The translations under genes were made by a program, and so were the position numbers. Positions 12,501 through 18,386 of a stretch of 22,644 nucleotides of DNA are shown one piece after another. The stretch covers positions 228,321 to 250,964 of the forward strand of contig NW_003108581.1 of assembly GCF_000003605.2 (NCBI RefSeq), given 5' to 3'. Positions within the stretch are counted from its first letter, which is position 1. Every line of letters begins with the position of its first letter. The notes beneath the pieces are model-generated. The model was not told where the DNA came from. It saw only the letters and a program-made list of their open reading frames with translations, and ran no database searches. This stretch comes from Saccoglossus kowalevskii. Lineage: Eukaryota > Hemichordata > Enteropneusta > Harrimaniidae.

Positions 12501-15500
12501 TGGGCCATTCCAGTTTATATCTGCACCCCCCCCCCCCTGTTGATGTGGTCGGAATTCCAGCACTGTATGATGGGGAAAATACCCCGGAATTCCAACTGTA
12601 TATGGAGAAACAGAATCTGGGAATCCAGATGAGTATGGAAAAAAATTCCTGGAAATCCAGGCAGTTATGGCTACTAAATAGAATATGGCCCAGTTTATCT
12701 CGCCACATACCGGTTAATAAGGTTGGATTTCCAACAGTATGACTAAAAAAACTTGGAATTCTGACTGTATATGGTAAAAAAATTGGGCCAGTATGAAATA
12801 GTTATTACTGAAATTAGATAAGGATGGTGGCACGAATGAGCTCATCAACACTGTGAATCAGGACTAAGGATTTGGAAATAAAACTTTGTATGACTTATAC
12901 AACCATGGAAATTATACCCTGTATGAAGTAAACACACAAGCTCATCAACAGGGGGGGTGCAGATATAAACTGGAATGGCCCAATGCCAGAAATGTTTGAT
13001 ATTTGATGATTTTTTAAGACAAAAATGGCCACCATTCGGCCATTTTTAATAGTATCGTCAAACCAATATATCTGTATATCTATGACATAATGTATAATGA
13101 ATATTTCAAATTTGAACAGAATCAGTCACAGCAAGTCAGAGATATGGCACTAGAACTACATTCATTAAAACAAAATGGCCGCCAGTTGGCCATTTTGAAT
13201 CTTATCTGAAAAACAAAATGATGTGTATCAAAGTCCTATAATGTCCAACGTATATACCAAGTTTTAACAAAATCCAACTGTAAACTGCCGAGAAATGCTT
13301 GATTTTGATGATTTTTAGAACAAAAATGGCCTCCATTCGGCCATCATGAATCAGATCATGAAACAAATTAATGTGCATATGTATAATATCATGATGTATG
13401 TGTGAAGTTTGATTGTGATTGGTCCAGGCATTTTATGAGATACAGGTCCGGACACACGCACAGACGCACGGATGCACAGAGATCAAAAACAAGGACTAAA
13501 TATATGTTATATTTTGCTAGCAATACAATAATAGTTATAAACATTCTAAAATCACTATCCATATATATATATATATATATAGACAGAAACAATATTTATT
13601 CTCTATGTGTTTTTGCATATATTATATATTGCTAAACCAAAGCTTAAAAAAATAACTAAATTTGAACATTAGGGACTGGTCATTTTATTTGGTCAGGGGT
13701 GCTGGGGAATCAAATATATAATAGTAATTTTTTACTACCTTCTTTAGTATTATACATTATGATGAGTTGAGTTATTCAAAGAAGAAAACTAGTGCAAAGA
13801 TTTGTTTAAACTTTACATTTTGTGAAAAGAAAAGTTTGAATTTTGATAGTGAAAGAAAGTTTATGAACTTGAATATTTGTGTGCAGCCAATAAAATATAT
13901 ACAATAATTAGTAAATATTGAGCCTATTTAAACTATGTAATTTTTTTCCGCACATAACCCTCTTTATTCAATTTCAAAATACCCCCTCCTCCGGACGAAA
14001 ATGAGCAGTGCCTCAGCGAGTTTTTATATTGATGGCTGCATAAAACGGTATAAGGACGATCCGGCCCTGGTTTGTTGCGACCCTGGTGAAAAAAAAAGAC
14101 GTTCCGGCCCTGGTTTGGACGTTCCGGCCCCAAAACAGTTTGGTCGATCCGGCCCTGGTATAAATTATATTCGATACGTGTTCATATCTAATGTTAATAT
14201 ATTAAATGCATAACGAATGCTTGACTATCTTGTTTAACAATTATTTTTCGTCTTTTGCAGGGCATTTTCACGATTTCACACCATATTTTACACAATGCAA
14301 CAGATGTTTTTTTCATTTACTCGCCGCCACCTTTGTACTAAGCACCATATGGCCCGAGTGATTGACACTGTGCACATGGACATGTGTGGCCCGCAGACAG
14401 ACAACTTGAATACATATCTAATACAATCCGTTTTAGTCAGGGTTCGAATACACATTTGTGGTTTGTCACGTAATGAATTAAGAACGTTAATCAACAGAGG
14501 AAAAGAATGTAGAAGGCAGACAAAATAGTTTTATTGGTGTTTCAGTAAATAAACAAATAAACATTTTAGTTCCGCACAGGGTCCGCGTTTGTGTGGTTCG
14601 TTTGCATGTGTTTCCATGGGGAATTGCGTGAATAAATTAAGAGCAGAAGTCGGAATGTAACAATGTAGCAAGATGCCTCACTTTGTCGCCATGTTAAATG
14701 TTCGACTTTTTGTACTAAAAGTAATCGTGATTATACGCTAAATTACAAACAATGACCTGTCGGTTGGCGGCAGATCATTGTTGAAAGAAAAAAATTCACC
14801 GCTAAAAGGTGTTAACAACTTGACTAGAAGTAAGTGCGTGACTGATGATACCGCGCACGTACGTAAGTGGTCAAAATTATGAACAATGAAATGTCGTTCA
14901 CACACTCAGTGTATAAGACTAGGGAGCAAAGCACAGTTCAGTCATTCTGATTCAGTCTAGCTATCAGTTAACTGCTCAGAATTCTATATTGCTCGCTCTC
15001 TGAAAATTTTATATTGCCACGTTACGTTAAAATCGCTATATCAGTCCCACTGATAATCTGTATCGCATCGTCTCATATTAGTCCCACTGATATTTTATAA
15101 CAGCCTCTTTACGTCAAAATCGCTATATCAGTCCCACTGATAATAAATAAATCGTCCCATGTTACGGTACGTCGCATTATATCAGTCCCAATGATAATAG
15201 TTAAATCGTCCCATGTCACGGTCGCATTATATCACTCCCACTGATTATAAAAAAAACTCAAACTAGGCAACAATGAATCAGGTGGCGCCTGATGATACCA
15301 CACTACACCGCATGTACTGGTAATGTGGGACCTAGTGCCGGAATGATTTTCTATATGATGTCTAGCAAATGTTTCAAATGAACCCTGACTAAAACAGATT
15401 GTATTAGATGTGTAATCTAATGTCTGCCATTCACATGCATAAGCGGCGAATAAATGAACATACATCTGTCAAACACGGTGTGAAATCGTGAAAATGCCCT

Positions 15501-16355
15501 GCAAAAGACGAAAAATAGTTGTTAAACAAGATTGTCAAGCATTCGTTGTGCATTTAATATATTAACATTAGATATGAACATGTATCGAATATAATTTACA
15601 CCAGGGCCGGATCAACCAAACTGTTTTGGGGCCGGAACGTCCAAACCAGGGCCGCAACAAACCAGGGCCGGATCGTCTAGAAATCCATAAAACAACCACT
15701 AATTATTGCGATTTCTTGAATGTAAATAAAAATCACGACATAGACTTGGTTTTCTTACATTCATTGTTTACATTTTCAATTCTGACGTAAGCTGAGTAAA
15801 CTCGAAAGTCGGTGACCCTGATGTTCGCGGTAACTCGGCTTTCACCATTTATACACTCCAATAACATTCTATTTTATTGAAATAAAGAAGAGACTGTATG
15901 CAAGTCGATTCCTTGACTGACAACAACGATGATGATGACACTCTGAACAACTATATATCCTCCCTTCATATTATTATAGTCAAAGCAAACAATAACAACA
16001 TTAATCAGATTTCCTAGAATCATGTGACACTAGTATTTTGTACTGTTATTGCATCATTGTTGTACTATATTCCCGAAACACATCCGTATACAGCCACGCA
16101 GCCAGGATCCATTAGTCACAAGACCATGCATATAGCATGTGACAGCACGTTAACCAAGAGTGAATACGCCACATTCATTTTCATAATTAACCGTTCAAAC
16201 TACACATTACTATCGGCCATGGTCGTAGTTTGTGGGGGGGGGGGGGACAGTAGTAACAGTGACGTACCTTGAGGAACGCTGGTGGACTCGGCAAACGTTT
16301 CTTCCTCAGCGTCTTCCGCAAAAAGTTGCAGCGCTGGATTGGACGTCGTCGTCAT
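515..16355 (-). CDS. CAX-type cation/H+ antiporter with duplicated YccF domain, N-terminal part (8 exons, continues off left edge)
   Basis: Joining 16355-16268, 12141-11942, 9790-9682, 7731-7615, 5071-5010, 2783-2631, 1631-1518 and 586-515 gives an open frame of 305 codons. Every intron is GT-AG and every junction keeps phase. Residues 1-96 are hydrophilic and acidic/polar. Residues 97-136 lead into a first YccF unit (about 137-190) with GNVLYCLLFGWW and AGYFFWPFGK. A Ser/Asp/Asn-rich linker (193-243) follows, then a second YccF-like unit (about 247-281) ending in FIPVAK and LLFLPPEKI. Known family: YccF/DUF307 followed by two Na_Ca_ex repeats occurs in fungal Vnx1-like and animal type II CAX proteins, which exchange Ca2+ or monovalent cations for protons across acidic-organelle or other endomembranes. 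CAX genes are absent from placental mammals. The exchanger core lies outside the window, so substrate and location are inferred. Identification rests on remembered motifs, not a search. Confidence 0.88.
665..690. repeat. (AAT)n microsatellite
   Basis: About eight AAT units, in the intron after exon 8's acceptor side (intron 7). Confidence 0.9.
1262..1480 (+). repeat. Diverged fragment of the palindrome-rich repeat
   Basis: GAAATGGCCACCAGTCGGCC then ATTTTAAT at 1377-1404, followed by an AAAATAATGTGCATCA-type block, matches the unit of copies A and B. It ends about 40 bases short of exon 7, in intron 7. Confidence 0.6.
1518..1631 (-). CDS. Antiporter exon 7, second YccF membrane segment
   Basis: The acceptor is TATTTTCACAG at 1632 and the donor is AAG|GTAGGT at 1517, both phase 0. 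The 38 codons (residues 244-281) begin RRVETYFWLILGVPLLIII and end VIFIPVAK. A long hydrophobic stretch with a TWFF aromatic patch ends in FIPVAK, the closing signature of the second YccF unit in Vnx1-like CAX proteins. Confidence 0.9.
1632..2630 (-). other. Antiporter intron 6
   Basis: GT-AG intron of 999 bp. It is mostly AT-rich, except a GC-richer island at about 2060-2340 with several CG dinucleotides that matches no repeat recognised here. Confidence 0.75.
2631..2783 (-). CDS. Antiporter exon 6, Ser/Asp-rich linker
   Basis: The acceptor is TTTTTTTAG at 2784-2785, the donor is TGG|GTGAGT at 2630, and both ends are phase 0. The 51 codons (residues 193-243) encode a polar linker with SSYDSNSSSMTELPDENTP and end KKDNSKYW. 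It lies between the two YccF units, so it is expected to be a loop that varies between species. This exon is supported by splice sites and phase more than by family similarity. Confidence 0.75.
3005..3830 (+). repeat. Tandem repeat with GTACCAAGTTTCATTGAAATG core, copy 1
   Basis: It starts AAGCTTAGAAAGAACTC, the same start as the copy at 20221. The core (about 3319, 3579 and 3728) is followed by TTATGCAAATTA-type and CAAAACTAATC-type blocks. Nearest units are about 149 bp apart. It lies in antiporter intron 5 and is non-coding. Confidence 0.75.
3831..5009 (-). other. Part of antiporter intron 5 without recognised features
   Basis: AT-rich sequence. A minus-strand frame at 4650-4856 is hydrophobic but has no usable splice sites in phase. 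The 3' end has simple AAAT/AAAC runs near 4965-5000. Confidence 0.6.
5010..5071 (-). CDS. Antiporter exon 5, YccF WPFGK motif
   Basis: A 62-nt exon follows a T-rich tract and GCAG, and ends GAG|GTAGGA. It encodes residues 172-192, AVFCAKFAGYFFWPFGKFVQ plus E. The KxAGYFFWPFGK block is characteristic of YccF and completes the unit begun in exon 4. The 19-bp minisatellite lies about 85-215 bases upstream of this acceptor in transcript direction. Confidence 0.9.
5154..5287. repeat. 19-bp minisatellite, seven copies
   Basis: GAATCATATTAGATATTTT repeats, with copies starting at 5160, 5179, 5198, 5216, 5235, 5254 and 5273. One unit is 18 bp. Near-identity of units points to recent expansion or slippage. 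It lies just upstream, in transcript direction, of the antiporter exon 5 acceptor. Confidence 0.95.
5341..5570. repeat. Local tandem duplication
   Basis: Two copies, 5341-5460 and 5465-5570, share CCTATTTCAAAAATRCTAAT at the start and ATTGTGCTTATTTGTTGCCA at the end. The second has lost about 14 bases in the middle. It is intronic. Confidence 0.85.
6130..6276 (+). mobile_element. Relic of a non-LTR retroelement 3' end with (CTTA)n tail
   Basis: A T-rich stretch leads into CAAATGGGATACGATAGCAA, then TAAAGAATTA and four to five CTTA units. A short conserved 3' end plus a tetranucleotide tail is typical of LINE or SINE insertions that end in a simple repeat rather than poly-A. No protein-coding part remains, and the left boundary is arbitrary. 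Confidence 0.45.
6910..7116. mobile_element. TA-flanked MITE (Tc1/mariner-like)
   Basis: Inverted ends CTGTGAAATACTTTATTTTC and CTGTAGAATACTTTATTTTC (right end read on the minus strand) extend about 40 bases with few differences, each continuing into further TTTTCGC motifs. TA lies on both sides (6908-6909 and 7117-7118). The element is 207 bp and encodes nothing. TA target duplication and small size fit a Tc1/mariner-derived MITE. Similar CTTTATTTTCGC-ended elements are common in invertebrate genomes (recalled, not searched). Confidence 0.85.
7119..7614 (-). other. Part of antiporter intron 4 without recognised features
   Basis: No repeat or exon seen between the TA-flanked MITE and the exon 4 donor. 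Confidence 0.6.
7615..7731 (-). CDS. Antiporter exon 4, first YccF membrane segment
   Basis: The acceptor is TATTTTCAG at 7732 and the donor is CATG|GTAAGT at 7614. The exon encodes residues 133-171, including GNVLYCLLFGWWIALVYLVV and then LITIIGKPH. This matches the core of the YccF (DUF307) family, a Gly/Trp-rich hydrophobic hairpin followed by a TIIGxP turn. At least one membrane-spanning helix is evident. The exon joins in phase to exon 5. Confidence 0.9.
8102..8637. mobile_element. MITE with 16-bp perfect inverted termini
   Basis: CACAGTCCCTCTATCA at 8102-8117 is exactly inverted at 8622-8637. The 536-bp interior is non-coding and begins with three 11-bp tandem copies of GGTCTGGCAAY (about 8120-8152). 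It lies in antiporter intron 3. The flanks CCGGTA and CCAGTA may be a decayed target duplication. The superfamily is not assignable. Confidence 0.75.
9010..9450 (+). repeat. Diverged fragment of the palindrome-rich repeat
   Basis: Blocks such as AAAAAATGGCCACCAGGACT, ATGTATGAAGTTTAAACCAAATCC and repeated TCTGATGTATGTGTGA match the copy A consensus loosely. It lacks intact ends. It lies in intron 3 next to exon 3. Confidence 0.6.
9682..9790 (-). CDS. Antiporter exon 3
   Basis: The acceptor lies at 9792-9791 behind a T/C-rich tract. The product starts FGFKKWKSHLTPRPLSERSD and ends ELYAEPKAVKPFV (residues 97-132). A Trp-Lys-rich patch like FGFKKWK precedes the first YccF unit in related CAX proteins. 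Two donors overlap: GTAGGT at 9685 and GTTAGT at 9681. Only the second leaves the single base that pairs with exon 4, giving PFVASTISIGN, so the exon is ended at 9682. Confidence 0.85.
10091..11461 (+). repeat. Palindrome-rich repeat, copy A
   Basis: It begins with the 12-bp palindrome GCCATGCATGGC (10094-10105) followed by CACAGTCCCC, and ends in a GCACGCACAGACGCACG-type tail near 11461. The body is tandem units of about 146-150 bp, alternating two types so that like units recur at about 291 bp. Each unit carries an AAAATGGCC...GGCCATTTT inverted pair (near 10404, 10545, 10695, 10837, 10987, 11135 and 11285). Apparent reading frames here are not genes. It fills most of antiporter intron 2. 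Confidence 0.85.
11942..12141 (-). CDS. Antiporter exon 2
   Basis: The acceptor is TTATTCTGTAG at 12142-12143 and the donor is ATG|GTAAGC at 11941-11940. The single base left from exon 1 plus AT completes an Asp codon, and the exon ends in phase 0 (residues 30-96). The product is hydrophilic, including LSLPRQRTYSAGTPLTRD and a run rich in E, N and Q. The basic-Ser/Thr stretch RQRTYS could be a kinase site (inference). The exon is 200 nt, so skipping it would break the frame. It sits between two direct repeat copies (see findings). Confidence 0.82.
12221..13484 (+). repeat. Palindrome-rich repeat, copy B (interrupted by a MITE)
   Basis: It has the same start as copy A (CAAGCCATGCATGGCACAGT at 12221-12240), the same body and the same CACGCACAGACGCACGG tail near 13470, in direct orientation. 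Units with the inverted pair lie near 13021, 13171 and 13320. A 482-bp MITE (12501-12982) is inserted. Copy B has fewer units than copy A. It lies in antiporter intron 1, just upstream of exon 2 in transcript direction. Confidence 0.85.
12501..12982. mobile_element. MITE with about 40-bp inverted repeats and poly-C end
   Basis: The left end TGGGCCATTCCAGTTTATAT followed by CTGCACCCCCC (12501-12545) is mirrored at 12943-12982. It interrupts repeat copy B: sequence matching copy A stops at 12500 and resumes at 12983. The interior has degenerate tandem units of roughly 32 bases, each with GGAATTCCA-like then CTGTATATGG-like blocks. No protein is encoded. The target duplication is not clear (AAT or AATG). 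Confidence 0.8.
13485..14038. other. Part of antiporter intron 1 without recognised features
   Basis: AT-rich, with one (AT)n run. No exon with splice sites was seen on either strand. Confidence 0.6.
13559..13581. repeat. (AT)n microsatellite
   Basis: A run of alternating AT in antiporter intron 1. Confidence 0.9.
14664..15269 (+). mobile_element. Probable solo LTR nested inside the long-TIR element
   Basis: The segment starts TGTAGC and ends GGCA, with ACAA on each side (14660-14663 and 15270-15273) as a possible 4-bp target duplication. Inside are a TATA-like GTATAAG at 14911 and an AATAAA at 15143, in the order expected for U3-R-U5. It interrupts the middle of the long-TIR element. No internal retroelement genes remain. 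Boundaries are tentative because the duplication is short. Confidence 0.4.
15039..15246. repeat. Five copies of a TATCAGT-CCC-ACTGATA palindrome
   Basis: Copies lie at 15039, 15076, 15126, 15180 and 15230, each 17 bases. The first and third are perfect 7-bp arms around CCC and the others carry one or two changes. Spacing is 37, 50, 54 and 50 bases. Related AATCGTCCCATGT blocks separate some copies. They lie in the 3' half of the probable LTR. Confidence 0.85.
15694..16267 (-). other. 5' part of antiporter intron 1
   Basis: No element or exon recognised. It contains the 13-base G run next to the exon 1 donor. Confidence 0.6.
16268..16355 (-). CDS. Antiporter exon 1 (start codon)
   Basis: The ATG is at 16355-16353 and is followed by 29 codons plus one base, beginning MTTTSNPALQLFAEDAEEE. 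The exon ends AAG|GTACGT, a near-perfect donor. The encoded segment is acidic and hydrophilic, fitting the long cytosolic N-terminal tail of type II CAX proteins. A run of 13 C on this strand (G at 16234-16246) lies about 20 bases inside the intron. The start was chosen because no other ATG in this frame leads into the donor. Confidence 0.75.
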
Positions 16356-16585
16356 GTTGTGTTGGATATATAACACAGGATATAGTCTTTTTGGTGTTCA
16401 CGCAGGTCGAGGTCTGGTTCTCATATCACAGAATTGTTCATTTCCGCTAAGTGTCGCTTCAATCGTGACAAATCTCCGAGGAATAAACAAACAATGCACC
16501 CAGTTGTTGTACCAAACCCATTCTTCAATTTCATCAAGTTTCAAAGTCAGGTGACTTCAGGGTTCCTGTTCCATTCCGCCGCCTG
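16356..16585. promoter_or_regulatory. Candidate divergent promoter between the two genes
   Basis: About 230 bp separate the antiporter ATG (minus) from the possible plus-strand first exon. The stretch is less AT-rich than the introns and holds a CAGGTGAC E-box-like site near 16550. A TATATA near 16367 is too close to the antiporter ATG to serve as its TATA box. The promoter call rests on gene arrangement. Confidence 0.35.
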
Positions 16586-16606
16586 ATGGCGCACTACGAG
16601 GCGAAT
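16586..16606 (+). other. Possible untranslated first exon (3' part) of the plus-strand gene
   Basis: A GC-rich stretch ends GCGAAT|GTAAGT at 16606/16607, a strong donor on the plus strand. The matching acceptor is TTTGCATTTCCAG at 18029, so the next exon would start at 18030, with 84 bases of leader before the ATG at 18114. A short ATG-led frame at 16586 would run into a stop soon after splicing, so it would be a small upstream ORF rather than the protein start. The transcript start is not defined. This is inference from splice signals only. Confidence 0.35.
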
Positions 16607-18029
16607 GTAAGTGGGCTTTTCAACAATGCAATTAAATCAATCCCAGTCCATTTTCACAATGTGAAATGTGTCATTCACAAGCATCATCTATCAAGGAAGA
16701 GTAAAGTGAAACGTTTGTGTTGCGTTTAGCATGACAAAAAGTTGTTTATTCCCCGGGAAGGGAGAGGGTACATTTGCGAAGGAATACTAAAACAGCCATT
16801 TAAAAACTGGACCCAAAGTGGTCGATGTTTTGACTCACAAAATGGTGTTTTTCGCCAACAAATGACCAAACCAAATGACCAGTTCATCTATTTTTTCCTT
16901 TTGCACATCGTCATGCTAATGCCAAGTGAAGAGACAAACTTCATCATATTGTTTGCAAACCAGAAAGTGTTTGTCTCTCCTGACAAGGTCGCGTGAGTTG
17001 CGCCCACCGCGGTAATCCAAACCCAACACAGTACTTGGGTCTGATGCCGTTCGGCCGGCGAGGGCACCACTCACTCATGGTCAGACTAGTTTTTGTACAT
17101 TGAATAAAACATTTAGGGGATTAAGATTTTAATTTACTCAAACTGTGATGGACGGCTACTTTGAATATGGATTGACTATTTGAAATCTTGGGATGAGCAT
17201 GAACATGTCAAGCTATCATATAATTTATTTCTTCCCTTTACTTTTTTTTTATACACATAATATACTTTTGATAACAACTATACATTTGATGTGCGAGCCA
17301 AAGATGTTGTTAATGTCACTAAATAATCTTTGTCAGTTTCTTTCAAGAAGCTCCACACATCCGTCCAATTTTACTATTTTCTTCTTGAAAGTTGCGTTAT
17401 CAGCAACTTGTCTTTCCAACCATTTCAAATAAGATGATGTCATGCAACATTATGCAAATGAGATAGTAAGTAAATCAGACAATGACTGATTTATAAATTA
17501 TTTGAGTGCCACATTGTGTAATTTAACTTAAATTAAATTTACTTTTAATTATGTTCCCCTCCCAGGGTTTCAAATGGTCCATCCCATGCACTTATATAGT
17601 AGCAGCCATTTTAAATCAAGCGTCATTGATTGAAAACAACAAACGCTCAAACTGTGGAATTGTTGGCGCACATATTTATGTTTCATTCAAGATGTGTTAG
17701 GAGTCCTAGTTTGTTCTAAAACATCGTAACTAGGACATTACCCGGAGCATCCGCAATTATGTAACTGGATCACGATTGTGAAGTCAGCGGCGTACGGTTC
17801 GATCCTCGTCAAAATTAAAAAAAACAATACGTGGGGGTTCACCGTCCCGTGGGGGGGGGGGCACCGTCCTGTCGCTTGAGAGTTGACATCCTACTACATC
17901 GATCAGTACTTTTTAAATTTTTGATTTGTCCTCGATTTGTAATTCCTAAGTTTTGAGAGAAGTGGTGAAGGAAAATTGTGAAATAAAAAATAATAAACGG
18001 TACTGAGTTATATTTGTTTGCATTTCCAG
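16607..18029 (+). other. Stretch between the divergent start regions (possible first intron of the plus-strand gene)
   Basis: It begins with a strong donor and ends with a strong acceptor. It holds a GAGACAAAC...GTTTGTCTC inverted repeat at about 16930-16980, a two-fold GTGGGGG...ACCGTCC repeat with an 11-base G run near 17831-17870, and a B-box-like GGTTCGATCC near 17797. No coding exon was recognised. Confidence 0.4.
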
Positions 18030-18113
18030 CCACCACGTGACTGTGCACTGCAGCTCTGACCTTCCATGCTCTGAGTAGGCAGCGTCATCATTCGGGCATT
18101 TGTTATTGCTAAG
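18030..18113 (+). other. Probable 5' untranslated leader of the plus-strand gene
   Basis: This stretch lies between a good acceptor (T-rich tract then CCAG at 18029) and the ATG at 18114. It contains an in-frame TGA and no in-frame ATG, and a CACGTG E-box sequence near its start. Whether it is spliced to 16606 or is itself the transcript start cannot be settled here. Confidence 0.4.
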
Positions 18114-18386
18114 ATGATACGATCGTGGTCACGCAGAGCCTTTGTACGAATCAACGCTGTAACTTCATTGGCAAAGTCATACCAGACAGGCCCCGATCCA
18201 ATCAAACGCCAGAAGCCTGGTAAATTGGAAGATGCAGACGGTCGCGGTCCGGATCGGCCACCGGGCTCTGATCTCCCGGACTACAACACGGACGTCAACA
18301 TTCACGCACACCGACTGAAAAGACCGGAGAAGCCCAGCCCTGCAGTGTCTAGAGAATGGTTTCGTGATTTAGATACACGTACAAAG
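18114..18386 (+). CDS. Unrecognised protein, first coding exon, probable mitochondrial presequence
   Basis: The ATG at 18114 has a purine at -3, and an in-frame TGA lies upstream with no ATG between. The 91 codons end ACAAAG|GTAGAT in phase 0. The N-terminus MIRSWSRRAFVRINAVTSLA is basic, hydroxylated and free of acidic residues, as in a mitochondrial matrix-targeting peptide (inference). A Pro/Asp/Arg-rich low-complexity stretch follows, then a block ending SREWFRDLDTRTK. Codons are GC-richer than the flanks. I do not recognise the family. The exon continues in phase to 22433, though other phase-preserving exons between them cannot be excluded. Confidence 0.7.

Larger units (their letters stand above)
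14047..15685. mobile_element. Non-autonomous DNA transposon with long imperfect terminal inverted repeats
   Basis: The left arm (14055 to about 14450) and right arm (about 15390 to 15677) are inverted copies. Both begin GACGATCCGGCCCTGGTTTG, share repeated GGCCCTGG motifs, the block AATGTTAATATATTAAATGC, and inner blocks around CAATCYGTTTTAGTCAGGGTTC. The arms differ by indels: about 25 bases extra near 14080-14105 and about 80 bases extra further in on the left. An 8-base direct repeat CATAAAAC lies at 14039-14046 and 15686-15693, which would suit a hAT-like 8-bp target duplication, though the outer bases of the arms match poorly. No transposase frame is present. It sits in antiporter intron 1. 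Confidence 0.75.

Noticed and set aside
12340-12742. Overlapping frames on both strands
   Set aside because: They run through the MITE and its poly-C end. No conserved content.
14001-14528. Frames in the left arm of the long-TIR element as transposase remnants
   Set aside because: They are short, occur on both strands and show no transposase motif. The right arm carries the same sequence without keeping the frames.
16586-16606. ATG-led seven-codon stretch as the true start of the plus-strand protein
   Set aside because: After splicing to 18030 the frame meets TGA within ten codons, so it cannot lead into the main frame.
16888-17070. Minus-strand 60-codon frame between the two genes
   Set aside because: No motif, no splice context, and it includes a local inverted repeat. 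Treated as noncoding.
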